A DNA stretch of 64,000 bases from Candidatus Fluviicola riflensis (GCA_002243285.1 CP022585.1:2344641-2408640), one strand, 5' to 3'; shown: positions 41,856 through 50,533, counted from the first letter of the stretch. Notes: generated from the sequence alone by a model not told the origin. Made by a program: numbers and translations.

Positions 41856-42542
41856 TTATTCTGTTCCGTAGTCAATCAATCGCATAATCAGCTCTTTCCC
41901 TTTCACCACATTTAAAGTGTCGGCATTGGCGATCCGGAAGTGTTTGTAATGTTTGTAGTACATCCCTACTCCTTCTGCGTATTGTTCGTATTTACGACGG
42001 TAATCAACCAGACTATGGAAATCTTCCTGCTCTACGGTGACTGTTGATCCGAATGAAAATCCGTTGATTGAAGCCGGTTCATAGATTTCATCGTAGTAAC
42101 AATCCAGCGCATCTAATGAGTTGTAAGCGTTGCAATTCCATTCCTTGTATTTATCAGGAGCGAATACCAGTTTGATCGTGCGTTGATTTTCCTCGACCAA
42201 TTCAGCTCTTCCACCATATACAATGGTTGTCCAGATATCCTGTAAATTCCACGGATGATTTAAACTATCCCTGAAATAACGTTCGTAACGACGAGCAATA
42301 CGGCCTTCATTATCGGTAATGGTATCGCCAATTTTGGCTTTTACGTAATAATTAAGCGTTTCATTTAGCCCGATAGCGTCATCAATGTTGATTTCACGAA
42401 CCGAATACGTGATGTAATGGCCCTTGTCTATCGGATACAATTCATAGTGAAAATTAGGCGGCTCATTGTCTTTTTTACAGCCTATTAAAGCGGCCGAAAG
42501 AATGATGGTCAACACAAAAAAATGCTGTAATCGCAAATCCAT
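41856..42542 (-). CDS. Hypothetical lipoprotein, tandem paralogue B
   Basis: A 228-residue lipoprotein from ATG 42542 (signal FFVLTIILSAALIGCKK). Clear paralogue of the preceding entry, with identity well above half over the mature chain, including ITYSVREINIDDAIGLNETL and the same C-terminus. Divergence is concentrated in the central loop (SLDALDCYYDEIYEPASING against MLKKLDCYYSEIHEPASING). Role unknown. Confidence 0.75.
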   Translation of the reverse strand: MDLRLQHFFVLTIILSAALIGCKKDNEPPNFHYELYPIDKGHYITYSVREINIDDAIGLNETLNYYVKAKIGDTITDNEGRIARRYERYFRDSLNHPWNLQDIWTTIVYGGRAELVEENQRTIKLVFAPDKYKEWNCNAYNSLDALDCYYDEIYEPASINGFSFGSTVTVEQEDFHSLVDYRRKYEQYAEGVGMYYKHYKHFRIANADTLNVVKGKELIMRLIDYGTE

Positions 42543-42623
42543 TGATGTAGTTTTTGCTAAAAATACAATTTTAGTTGTTTCCCGTTCCGGCAAATGAACA
42601 AAGAGTGGTGCTGACTGAAAAAA

Positions 42624-43385
42624 CTAGCCATTCGGACTAATTCCCAACGCTTTCATCTGGCGCATTTTTTCTTCCAGTTCCTTTCCTTCTAATTCGCGGC
42701 CGTAATAGAAGTATTTTTTTCCGGTTTCTTTTCCGGTATTGTCATACGTTGCGCACCAGCCGTGGCGTTCACCTTTTTTGTAGCGCTCAAGAATCATCTT
42801 TTTCCCGTCGGGATGATTGATGGTGAAAAGTCCTTCTTTGGCGCCTTTTACATACGTTCCTTTACTTTTGATGGTGCCGCTTTCGAAATATTCGATCACT
42901 TCGCCTTCCAGCACGCCATTTACGTAATTGGTAACTTTTGCAGGTAATTGGCGCTTGTCTTCAGGATCTTCCGACACATAATAAACGGTTGTTTTACCGT
43001 GAAGCTGATCTTTGAGATAGGTTTCTTTTTTACTCAACCTTCCGGAAGGCCCGAAATAATCCCAAACGCTGTCTTTGAGTTGGTTTTTATAGATTCCGCG
43101 GGCAAATAAAACACCCGATTCATGGTACATCAATGCGGCTGATCTTCCAGTTTTTTCGTCGTGTTTAATCACCGCCTTCACTTTGGTCGACGGATAATAA
43201 TAGGTAAACGTTCCGACAGGTTTATCGTCTTTGAACTGTCCTTTGTACTCAAAAGCAGTTGACTTAGGATACGATTTCTGCCATGGACCTTGTTTTTTGC
43301 CCTGAGCGTCTGTTTTATTGACTGCCTGGGCCATTGCTGTAGCTGTGAAAAAAAGTACTGCTATTAATCCGAAAAACTTCATCAT
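42624..43385 (-). CDS. YwqK/MORN-repeat secreted protein
   Basis: A 253-residue protein with a signal peptide (FFGLIAVLFFTATAMAQ) and repeated MORN-like units of about 22 residues (FEYKGQFKDDKPVGTFTYYY, SGTIKSKGTYVKGAKEGLFT). Databases place such proteins in the toxin-antitoxin YwqK antitoxin group, but a secreted MORN protein is unlikely to be an antitoxin; no toxin gene is nearby. The start overlaps the stop of the HAD phosphatase (ATGA). Confidence 0.8.
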   Translation of the reverse strand: MMKFFGLIAVLFFTATAMAQAVNKTDAQGKKQGPWQKSYPKSTAFEYKGQFKDDKPVGTFTYYYPSTKVKAVIKHDEKTGRSAALMYHESGVLFARGIYKNQLKDSVWDYFGPSGRLSKKETYLKDQLHGKTTVYYVSEDPEDKRQLPAKVTNYVNGVLEGEVIEYFESGTIKSKGTYVKGAKEGLFTINHPDGKKMILERYKKGERHGWCATYDNTGKETGKKYFYYGRELEGKELEEKMRQMKALGISPNG

Positions 43386-43918
43386 ACCAATTGTTTTATT
43401 CCTTCATAAAGCGACGAAACGGTTATGTCTGCCGATTCATGGTTTTCCATATTCTGTGACACAAAAACAGTTTTCATGCCAAGATTTTTACCGAATTGAA
43501 TATCTGAGTCAGAATCGCCGATCATCACCGATTTTTTAAAATCGATTTCCGGAAAATCCTGCTTTGCCTGTAGCCCCATTCCCGCTTCGGGTTTGCGAAA
43601 ACCTTCTCCGCTCCCGGCTAATTCAGGCGCAAAATAATAACGATCAATCCGGCCGCCTGCCTCATTAATCAATTCAGTTGCATAAGTGTGAATGTCAAAA
43701 AGGTTACGCTCTGTCATGATTCCTTTGCCGATTCCCTGCTGGTTGGTGACCACTACAATTCGTCCAAAAGTCTGTGCTGCAACGCATAACGCTTCGGCAA
43801 CTCCGTCAAGCAATTCAAACTCGGCCACCGATTTCACGTAATCACCCATGAGCCGTTTGTTGATAACGCCGTCGCGATCGAGAAAAAGGGTCCACGATTG
43901 ATCAATATTCCAATTCAT
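43382..43918 (-). CDS. HAD-IIIA phosphatase (GmhB/HisB-N-like)
   Basis: A 178-residue phosphatase starting at ATG 43918. The nucleophile and acid are in FLDRDGVIN, the Thr motif is VVTNQQGIGKG, and motif III/IV is RKPEAGM with MIGDSDSDIQFGKN. GmhB removes the 7-phosphate of heptose bisphosphate in LPS heptose synthesis, which suits the neighbouring GT9. However, the Cys zinc ligands found between motifs in many GmhB proteins are replaced here (PELAGSGEGF), so another sugar-phosphate substrate is possible. Confidence 0.82.
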   Translation of the reverse strand: MNWNIDQSWTLFLDRDGVINKRLMGDYVKSVAEFELLDGVAEALCVAAQTFGRIVVVTNQQGIGKGIMTERNLFDIHTYATELINEAGGRIDRYYFAPELAGSGEGFRKPEAGMGLQAKQDFPEIDFKKSVMIGDSDSDIQFGKNLGMKTVFVSQNMENHESADITVSSLYEGIKQLV

Positions 43919-43934
43919 CACAACTTTCAGGCTT

Positions 43935-44894
43935 TCAGATTTCTTTCTCTACGAGGTAGACATTTCTTGTGGAAGAATTTCTTCCTACCAGTTCAGCCAG
44001 GAAACCTGCCAGGAAAAACTGGACTCCCATGATCATTGCGGCCAGTGAAATATAGAATTCGGTGCGCGAAGCAATCAAACGTCCGTGTGTATTGAAGAAT
44101 AATTTGCTGATTCCGAGATAAAATGCGAAGCCAAAGCCAATGATGAACAACAAGGTTCCCATCGCACCGAAAAAGTGCATCGGTTTCTTCCCGAATTTCC
44201 CCATAAAAACCACCGACATCAAATCGAGCGGACCATTGAGGAAACGGTTCAAACCAAATTTTGTGGTGCCGTATTTTCGTGATTGGTGAATGACCACTTT
44301 TTCTCCGATTTTCGGAAATCCGGCGTATTTGGCCAACGCAGGAATATAACGGTGCATATCGCCGTAAAGTTCAATGCTTTTTACCACTACCCGCTTGTAA
44401 GCTTTGAGTCCGCAATTAAAATCGTGCAGGTAAATACCTGTTAATCTGCGTGCTGCCCAATTGTATAATTTGGTTGGAATGGTTTTGGTAATAGGATCGT
44501 AGCGTTTCTTTTTCCAACCCGAAACCACATCAAAATCTTCTTCAATGATCATACGGTAGAGTTCCGGTAATTCTTCCGGAGAATCCTGTAAATCGGCATC
44601 CATGGTGACTACCACGCAGCCCTTAACAGCTTCGAATCCTTTTTGCAAAGCGGCCGATTTTCCGTAGTTGCGTTGAAATTTGATTCCGCGCACGTTCGGA
44701 TCTTTTGCCTGCAGGGATTCGATGACTTCCCACGATCCGTCTTTACTTCCATCGTCAACAAACACGATCTCGTATGACAATTGTTGTCCGTTCAAAACAC
44801 GAACGATCCAATCATGCAATTCAGGAAGCGATTCGGCTTCGTTGAATAACGGTACTACGATGGATATTTCCGGTTGCTGCTCCAATGATTTCAA
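43935..44894 (-). CDS. Glycosyltransferase family 2 (polyprenol-phosphate sugar type)
   Basis: A 319-residue GT-A enzyme like GtrB/ArnC/DPM1: ISIVVPLFNEAESLPELHDW, EIVFVDDGSKDGSW, the DXD-type MDADLQDSPEELPEL, and two transmembrane helices near the C-terminus (about 230-250 and 265-290). It would move a sugar from a nucleotide donor to a polyprenyl phosphate. No ATG is available; TTG 44894 is the start, supported by an upstream in-frame stop and a -7 box at 44903-44910. Confidence 0.9.
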   Translation of the reverse strand: MKSLEQQPEISIVVPLFNEAESLPELHDWIVRVLNGQQLSYEIVFVDDGSKDGSWEVIESLQAKDPNVRGIKFQRNYGKSAALQKGFEAVKGCVVVTMDADLQDSPEELPELYRMIIEEDFDVVSGWKKKRYDPITKTIPTKLYNWAARRLTGIYLHDFNCGLKAYKRVVVKSIELYGDMHRYIPALAKYAGFPKIGEKVVIHQSRKYGTTKFGLNRFLNGPLDLMSVVFMGKFGKKPMHFFGAMGTLLFIIGFGFAFYLGISKLFFNTHGRLIASRTEFYISLAAMIMGVQFFLAGFLAELVGRNSSTRNVYLVEKEI

Positions 44895-44902
44895 TTTTGT
44901 AA

Positions 44903-44910
44903 CAAAAATA
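44903..44910 (-). promoter_or_regulatory. -7 promoter box of the GT2 gene
   Basis: TATTTTTG on the minus strand, 8 nt before the TTG start at 44894. Confidence 0.45.
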
Positions 44911-44976
44911 ACGATTCTATCGGCATTGCGACGTGTGGAATGAAACAGTCATTAACAGGTTGGGTTTGATAACCAA

Positions 44977-47319
44977 TCATAATTTAACAAAACGAATTGT
45001 TTGACCAGATGATTGCAGGAAATAAATTCCGGCATCTAAACCTGCTAATGGTATTTCAGTTGAACCGTTATTGAGTTTCCCAATGCGGACAACAGTTCCT
45101 GCTGGCGTCACAAGCATATAGGTTTCATCCGAAACACTGATTACGGACAGTTTATCCTGTGCCGGATTCGGGAATACATTTATCAACTGCTTTTCGGGTG
45201 TATCCAAGCCTAAAATGTCCTGATCAGTGATGAAAAACACATCGATACCTGCTTCGGTGACGTTGATATCCGGCGCATCGTCTGCTACGGTAACAATCAG
45301 TTGCATATCTGCAGTTGGCTGAATGAAATCGGAAATATGGAAACTTGCCGGTAACCAGTTAATCTCAAATCCAGTCGGTGGATATTCCTCTAATTTCACC
45401 TGGGTGATTCCGTTTGAAAGGAAAATTTCCAGGGTATCATCGATCTGTGCCGGGCCGTATTGACAAAAGAACCAGGCTTCATAATACAGGTAGGGATCGG
45501 GAATGCCCGACAAATCAAACACCGGGGAATATAAGGTTACACGGCCATTATCCACATCATCGAAATCGGAACTAACGGTGTTATCTGCATTCCCTGTGAC
45601 ATAAGCATATCTTCCACAATCGTAATAGGAATCAAATGGTGGTGCGGCGGTATCGGCTGCTGTGATTGGAATTCCACGCTCCCACAAGCCCGTTGTTGCG
45701 CCTGTTGCAGTGGCTGTCCAGCCAAAATCGAATGAAAAATCGTCGTAATATCCCTCGACTAATGTTATGACAAGCGTTCCTGTTGATGCGTCGAGTACGT
45801 ATTCATCACAATTGGTGTTGTAGCCCCATTTACCGGCAGTAACAGTGGAATTTCCCGGATAATAAAGCTGGAAATCACTTTCTCCAAAACCATTTGTCTG
45901 CCCTTCCTGGGTCATTTGCGGCACTTCAATACGAACGTCGGCATCAATGATCGGATCTCCGTTTTCATCCTGTACGATCACCATTAACGAAAACGGCGGA
46001 ATTGGCACTAAATCAATGGTATCCATGATTAAAATTCCATTGGCGAAATTCACCGGTTGCGTTTGCGGATAATAGGCTACTTTATAGAAATCAACGCTTT
46101 GTGTTCCGTTGGTCATTGTTCCAACTGCAAATTCGCCCTGAGCGTTTGAAAGATCGGTTTGCGGATTGTTGTTGATGGTTACGGAAACATCGGTCAGTGG
46201 ATTTAAATCCGAAGCATCGCGTACCAAACCCTCGTAATAAGCGGGTTTCACAAAAGTCGGCTGCAAAATAAACAAGCCTTCGCTGATGTCGGATGCCAGT
46301 TGCAAGCCCGAAGGTAAAAACGGATAAGCGCCCCAGCTTCCGTTGAATGTTCCGGTTTCAAGCGGATGGGTGTCATAATTGGCGATTTCAACCAGGTTAT
46401 GCGGACGACTCATATCATGAATCGTGATTCCGTCAGTGTAATAGGATGAAACGATGAGTGAATCGTCTAAAATAAAGGCATTGTGCGGTATGATATTGAG
46501 TCCGGGACTGCTGCGAATGCGGTCAACTTCGTGTATGTCATCCGGATTTGAAACGTCGTATAAAGTCAGGTAGGAACCTGCAATTTCGTCGGTTGTAACG
46601 GCATATTGGTCATCAGAGGTTACCCAAACGTTGTGCGTAAAACTATTCGGTGTGATTTGCGTTCCGATCAATACAGGATTGGCATGGTCGGTGATTTCAA
46701 TCGTCGACAGGAATCCTTCACCGATGTGTGCTCCATAAAGCATGTTTCCTTGTGCAAATGCATCGTGGCAATACCAGGTATCAAATACTCCAACTTCAAT
46801 CGGGTTCATGGGATCGGTATGAATATCCAGGATGATCATTCCACCATTTCCGCGATTGGCACCACAGATGTAAGCCCAACCTCCAGTGGTATCAATAAAA
46901 ACATCATGAGCACTGGACCATGTTTGGCCAATAGGCCCGAAATAATTGGTTGTCGGTAACACGTTTGATGCCGGCAAAGGACTCATATCAATGATCAGTA
47001 AACCGTCGTCGGCTTCTGTGGTAACGTACGCATAATCGCCGTAAACCTGTAAATCGCGCCAGATAGATTCCGTGCCTGGTTCCCAGAAAACTTCAACCGG
47101 GTTGGCAGGATTGGCCAGGCTGACAATTGAGGTTCCCTGTGAGGTTCCCACAAGCGCGTATTCGATTCCGGTTTCGTCGACATAACCCCAGCAATCGTTG
47201 AGTTCTACGCTGTGAAGTGCCATATAATCAACATGGCCTACGAGTGACATGTTTAATTGCGAGAATGCAGTTGATCCGATGAACAGACCTAGAGAGAGGA
47301 AAAGGATGCGTTTAATCAT
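44977..47319 (-). CDS. Choice-of-anchor B protein with T9SS type A sorting domain
   Basis: A 780-residue secreted protein. A signal peptide (ILFLSLGLFIGSTAFSQ) precedes the choice-of-anchor B region with LVIVD-type beta-propeller repeats (NPVEVFWEPGTESIWRDLQV, AHDVFIDTTGGWAYICGANR, about 25-360). A CarboxypepD-like domain follows (about 370-470, DVSVTINNNPQTDLSNAQGE), then a beta-sandwich (about 500-690) and the type A sorting domain starting NVFPNPAQDKLSV and ending TIRFVKL. It is exported by T9SS; ligand unknown. ATG 47319 is preferred to the earlier GTG. Confidence 0.9.
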   Translation of the reverse strand: MIKRILFLSLGLFIGSTAFSQLNMSLVGHVDYMALHSVELNDCWGYVDETGIEYALVGTSQGTSIVSLANPANPVEVFWEPGTESIWRDLQVYGDYAYVTTEADDGLLIIDMSPLPASNVLPTTNYFGPIGQTWSSAHDVFIDTTGGWAYICGANRGNGGMIILDIHTDPMNPIEVGVFDTWYCHDAFAQGNMLYGAHIGEGFLSTIEITDHANPVLIGTQITPNSFTHNVWVTSDDQYAVTTDEIAGSYLTLYDVSNPDDIHEVDRIRSSPGLNIIPHNAFILDDSLIVSSYYTDGITIHDMSRPHNLVEIANYDTHPLETGTFNGSWGAYPFLPSGLQLASDISEGLFILQPTFVKPAYYEGLVRDASDLNPLTDVSVTINNNPQTDLSNAQGEFAVGTMTNGTQSVDFYKVAYYPQTQPVNFANGILIMDTIDLVPIPPFSLMVIVQDENGDPIIDADVRIEVPQMTQEGQTNGFGESDFQLYYPGNSTVTAGKWGYNTNCDEYVLDASTGTLVITLVEGYYDDFSFDFGWTATATGATTGLWERGIPITAADTAAPPFDSYYDCGRYAYVTGNADNTVSSDFDDVDNGRVTLYSPVFDLSGIPDPYLYYEAWFFCQYGPAQIDDTLEIFLSNGITQVKLEEYPPTGFEINWLPASFHISDFIQPTADMQLIVTVADDAPDINVTEAGIDVFFITDQDILGLDTPEKQLINVFPNPAQDKLSVISVSDETYMLVTPAGTVVRIGKLNNGSTEIPLAGLDAGIYFLQSSGQTIRFVKL

Positions 47320-47481
47320 GGCCACAAATTACGAAGAAAACGATTGTTGGTCAAGTGGGGTTGCGTGGGAGCTGAAAGCTTGCTCACTGAACCCGCAGAT
47401 GGGCGTGGAGTTGGAAATTATTGGGCTGAAGAATTGGGATTGGATGGTGTAAGAAGGTTTCCCTCTGAACCCGCAGATATT

Positions 47482-47592
47482 CTAAAGAATAAACAACGCT
47501 GCAATAATGAAAATGACCACAATTGCGATGTATTGCCACACGTCTACGAAATAAGGGAAATACTTTTTATAGGCTTCCTTAAACTTACTCAT
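47482..47592 (-). CDS. Small single-helix membrane protein
   Basis: A 36-residue frame from ATG 47592: a basic/aromatic start (MSKFKEAYKKYFPYFVDVWQ) followed by one hydrophobic helix (YIAIVVIFIIAALFIL). The amphipathic-then-hydrophobic design is typical of real small membrane proteins. It lies in an otherwise empty 400-bp gap. Partner unknown. Confidence 0.5.
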   Translation of the reverse strand: MSKFKEAYKKYFPYFVDVWQYIAIVVIFIIAALFIL

Positions 47593-47650
47593 GGCGCGAA
47601 GATAAGGATTATTTGCCTGATTTTTGGTTGGGTTGAACTACATTTTAAAC

Positions 47651-47695
47651 CAAAAAACAAATGAGACAACCAGTAACGGCCATCTCATTGTTTTG
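47651..47695 (-). terminator. Terminator after stress operon copy 1
   Basis: AACAATGAGA and TCTCATTTGTT form a bulged stem, followed on the minus strand by TTTTTTGG. The sequence is homologous to the hairpin at 49101-49142 that ends the second copy. Confidence 0.65.
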
Positions 47696-47728
47696 TTCGT
47701 TGAACAATTTCTTACTGCCTAAACTCTA

Positions 47729-48370
47729 TCAATAAAAGCGGTAAGCGACTGTTGCCTGAATCCAAACGTTTTTATAACGGGGCGTGGTGGATGTTCCGTC
47801 GCCATTGTTGTGGAATAAATCCCATCCGCCACGGCCACCTACTACAAAGTGCTTCATGGTAAGATCTATGCCTCCGACAAAACACAATGTATTCTTGCGA
47901 ATGTCATCGTTTTCAAATTCCTGTTCTTGCTCAATGCTGGTAACACCGTTGCTGAACACATCTTTTTGACTTATCAGGTAGGAGAACTGAGGTCCGGCCA
48001 TAATGCTAACAAACTCCATTGGTTTTATTACAAAAAACACCGGAACATCAATATAGTTAGTAGTTCGCTCCACTTCGTAATACCCGTCAAGGATTCTTCC
48101 GCTGGCTTGAAATCCCTTTTGTGAGTAGAGAATTTCGGGCTGGATACCGATTAGTTTTCCAATCGGAATAGCTACAAAAGCTCCACCAACAAAGCCAAAT
48201 TTGGCATCGGCATCGAATTCTTCACCTTCGGAATCGTATACATTGGAATAGTTAGTTCCTACTTTCAATCCAAATGTGAATCTTTCACGGATATCGGTAT
48301 CATCTTGTGCTGTAGCCATAAACGGGCTGGCCATTAAGGCAATCAATACTATTTTCTGTATCGTTTTCAT
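47729..48370 (-). CDS. PorT-family outer-membrane protein, paralogue 1
   Basis: A 213-residue protein with signal peptide (MKTIQKIVLIALMASPFMATAQ) and a barrel pattern: RFTFGLKVGTNYSNVYDSEG, FVAIPIGKLIGIQPEILYSQ, FFVIKPMEFVSIMAGPQFSY, ending WIQATVAYRFY. It is the second gene of the duplicated stress operon, 63 nt after the coiled-coil lipoprotein. Most strand segments match paralogue 2 nearly residue for residue. Cargo or ligand unknown; AraC-controlled relatives suggest an envelope-stress role. Confidence 0.85.
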   Translation of the reverse strand: MKTIQKIVLIALMASPFMATAQDDTDIRERFTFGLKVGTNYSNVYDSEGEEFDADAKFGFVGGAFVAIPIGKLIGIQPEILYSQKGFQASGRILDGYYEVERTTNYIDVPVFFVIKPMEFVSIMAGPQFSYLISQKDVFSNGVTSIEQEQEFENDDIRKNTLCFVGGIDLTMKHFVVGGRGGWDLFHNNGDGTSTTPRYKNVWIQATVAYRFY

Positions 48371-48433
48371 GGTGTATTTTGTGATTGTTAAAGGGAAAAA
48401 CTTTATTGTCGCTCCCCAACTAATTATAATGTG

Positions 48434-48847
48434 TTATTTACTGTTCATCATTTCTTTCAATTCCTGACCAAGTTCGATCATATCATTGTTGAATTCTTCC
48501 TTAAATTCCTGCCATTGACCATCACCTTGTGCCTTGTAATTGTCCATTTTGATTTTCATGAGCTCATTTTCGGCTTTTAATTCAGCGACCTTTCCCTTGT
48601 GTTGGGCTGAGTTTGCTTTCTCTAAGTCGGCAATCAATTGTTCGTTGACTGCAATTTTAGCTGCTGTCTCTTTCTTGTATTCTACTATATCGCTCAAGTA
48701 GGCTTCTTGTGCTTCCTCCAGTTTATCGTTGGCTTCGGTTACATCTTCTTTCGCTTCGTCCAATTTTTCGGAAGAACTGCTGCAAGCCGTCAAAAAAGCC
48801 ATTGAAAACAATGCGCTAAGTGACCATACTGCTACTGCTTTTTTCAT
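48434..48847 (-). CDS. sll1863-like coiled-coil stress lipoprotein, paralogue 1
   Basis: A 137-residue protein starting at ATG 48847 with a lipoprotein signal (SALFSMAFLTACSSSSEK). The mature part is one long coiled coil (KLDEAKEDVTEANDKLEEAQ, ELKAENELMKIKMDNYKAQG) ending with FKEEFNNDMIELGQELKEMM, the signature of sll1863-type stress proteins of Bacteroidota. First gene of the operon; the conserved upstream element is at 48945-48983. The upstream in-frame extension has no signal and is rejected. Confidence 0.8.
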   Translation of the reverse strand: MKKAVAVWSLSALFSMAFLTACSSSSEKLDEAKEDVTEANDKLEEAQEAYLSDIVEYKKETAAKIAVNEQLIADLEKANSAQHKGKVAELKAENELMKIKMDNYKAQGDGQWQEFKEEFNNDMIELGQELKEMMNSK

Positions 48848-48944
48848 CTGTTTGTTTTTAAGTGATAATTGAGTTTGTTGATTGAAGTAAAACCAACTGG
48901 TTGCTTCAATGCCTGGTGCAAAGGTGACCTTGATACCTGCATAC

Positions 48945-48983
48945 ATCGTTGCAATCAAATAAGATATGATTACATAAATCACA
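48945..48983 (-). promoter_or_regulatory. Conserved upstream element of stress operon copy 1
   Basis: On the minus strand TGTGATTTATGTAAT (48983-48969) is followed 19 nt later by AACGATG. The same arrangement precedes copy 2 (50502 region) at the same distance, 136 against 139 nt from the ATG. It is a candidate promoter/operator for the AraC regulator next to clpB. Confidence 0.55.
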
Positions 48984-49061
48984 TGTATTTGGCATTAATG
49001 ACGCGTTTTTAGAAAGATTGTGGTAACGGTGAGGATTTCGGGTTAGGCTACGTTATCTTTT

Positions 49062-49092
49062 TAACGTGAGTTCGGGATAAGAACTCACGTTA
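49062..49092. terminator. Strong 12-bp hairpin
   Basis: TAACGTGAGTTC and GAACTCACGTTA form a perfect stem with 7-nt loop. There is no oligo-T on either strand, so it may stabilise RNA or act with the neighbouring terminator. Confidence 0.5.
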
Positions 49093-49100
49093 TTTAAACA

Positions 49101-49142
49101 AAAAAAACAGTGAGACAACCAAAGGCGATTTGTCTCACTGTT
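49101..49142 (-). terminator. Terminator after stress operon copy 2
   Basis: AACAGTGAGACAA and TTGTCTCACTGTT make a perfect 13-bp stem followed on the minus strand by T8, ending the transcript of the 49177 gene. Confidence 0.8.
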
Positions 49143-49176
49143 CTGTTTGGGAACATCTTTTACCGTCTCAACTCTA

Positions 49177-49827
49177 TCAATAAAAACGGTAAGCGAGTGT
49201 TGCTTGAATCCAAACATTTTTATAACGAGGTGTGGTGGATGTTCCGTCTCCATTATTGTTGAATAAGTCCCATCCGCCACGACCACCGATTACGAAGTGT
49301 CTAACGTTAATATCTACTCCACCGACAAAACACATGGTGTATTTGCGGATATTGTCATTTTCGAATTCCTGTTCCTGCTCCACACTGTTTTCTCCATCAC
49401 TTAGTACATCTTTTTGGCTTACCAGGTAGGAGAACTGTGGTCCGGCCATGATGGTAAAAATAGGCGCAGGTTTTACGAGAAAAAACACCGGAACATCAAT
49501 ATAATTGGTTGTCCGGTCGATGACATATTGTTCACCGAGCAAAATACCGCTTCCCTGAAATCCTTTTTGAGAATAGAGGACTTCGGGTTGAATGCCTATT
49601 AATTTTCCGATTGGCAGCGAAACGAAACCACCACCAACAAAACCAAATTTGGCATCGGCGTCGAATTGTTCACCTTCAGAATCGTAAACGTTGGAATAAT
49701 TGGTTCCGCCTTTGATCCCGAAAAGGATGGTTCCCCGTACATCAGGCGATATGATCTCAACTTGTGAAATCGCGGTAAACGGGCTAACAAGTGCAGCTAG
49801 CAGTAAACTTTGACAAATCGTTTTCAT
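49177..49827 (-). CDS. PorT-family outer-membrane protein, paralogue 2
   Basis: A 216-residue paralogue of the 47729 protein with signal peptide ending TAISQ. Conserved blocks include GGTNYSNVYDSEGEQFDADA, LPIGKLIGIQPEVLYSQKGF and RYKNVWIQATLAYRFY. Differences concentrate in the second strand region (EIISPDVRGTILFGIKG) and the extracellular loop (LLGEQYVIDRTTNYID). Second gene of the copy-2 operon, 92 nt after its lipoprotein. Confidence 0.85.
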   Translation of the reverse strand: MKTICQSLLLAALVSPFTAISQVEIISPDVRGTILFGIKGGTNYSNVYDSEGEQFDADAKFGFVGGGFVSLPIGKLIGIQPEVLYSQKGFQGSGILLGEQYVIDRTTNYIDVPVFFLVKPAPIFTIMAGPQFSYLVSQKDVLSDGENSVEQEQEFENDNIRKYTMCFVGGVDINVRHFVIGGRGGWDLFNNNGDGTSTTPRYKNVWIQATLAYRFY

Positions 49828-49919
49828 GGTGTGTGATTTTTACTGTTATCTTTTTGAGTGAACCAGGTCTCTGAGCCAGGGAACTGGTTTACTAATTTCC
49901 TGGATTCTGATTCTCTTTA

Positions 49920-50363
49920 CTATTCCACTCTTTTTTTAATCCGGAACTCATTCAATCTGTGGCTCAATTCAAGCATTTCTTCGTTGAATTCCTTTTTAAA
50001 TTCCCGCCACTCAGCTTTACTTCTGGCTCCAAAGTTTTCCAGTTTCATTTTCAAAACTTCGTTTTCAGCTCTTAACTTTTCCACCCCTTTTCTATACGCA
50101 GCCTGATTTTCTTTCTTTTCTTCCTCAGACAACACAAGAAAATCTGCAATCGTTTGCTCATTATCAGCAATTTTTGCTCTGGTTTCTTGCTTGTATTCTT
50201 CGACCTCTCTCAAATAAGTTTCATTCGCTTCGTCCAACTTTTCGTTGGCCTCAGTTACACCTTCCTCTGCTTTTTCCAATTCTTCAGAAGAACTTGTGCA
50301 AGACATTAAAAAGGCCATTGAAATCAAGGCGCTAAGCGTCAATACGGTGATTGTCTTTTTCAT
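49920..50363 (-). CDS. sll1863-like coiled-coil stress lipoprotein, paralogue 2
   Basis: A 147-residue lipoprotein (signal SALISMAFLMSCTSSSEE) with the same long coiled coil as paralogue 1 (EELEKAEEGVTEANEKLDEA, VEEYKQETRAKIADNEQTIA) and a final EWREFKKEFNEEMLELSHRL. It carries an extra ten-residue insertion around residue 85 (VLSEEEKKEN). The upstream element ends 139 nt before the ATG. Confidence 0.8.
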   Translation of the reverse strand: MKKTITVLTLSALISMAFLMSCTSSSEELEKAEEGVTEANEKLDEANETYLREVEEYKQETRAKIADNEQTIADFLVLSEEEKKENQAAYRKGVEKLRAENEVLKMKLENFGARSKAEWREFKKEFNEEMLELSHRLNEFRIKKRVE

Positions 50364-50463
50364 GATGTTTTGTTTTATGTGAGCATTATTCCGGACTTAC
50401 CTGAAGGAACTAAATATTGCTTCAAACTTGTCTTTAACAAAGATTGCGTACCCATTCAAAAAC

Positions 50464-50502
50464 ACCGTTACAACGAAATGCGACAACCTTATATAAATCA
50501 CA
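50464..50502 (-). promoter_or_regulatory. Conserved upstream element of stress operon copy 2
   Basis: TGTGATTTATATAAG on the minus strand, then 19 nt later AACGGTG, mirrors the element of copy 1. Between them both copies share ATTT and TTG words. Confidence 0.55.
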
Positions 50503-50533
50503 CATTTACAATTAATTAAGAAATTTTCGAAAC

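Larger units (their letters stand above)
48848..49176. other. Gene-free stretch between the two stress operon copies
   Basis: This 329-bp region holds the upstream element of copy 1 and two strong hairpins (49062-49092 and 49101-49142) that end copy 2. No coding frame was supported. Confidence 0.6.

Noticed and set aside
42624..43385. Toxin-antitoxin system suggested by the YwqK family name
   Set aside because: The protein has a signal peptide and MORN repeats and no adjacent toxin gene, so the label is only a family name.
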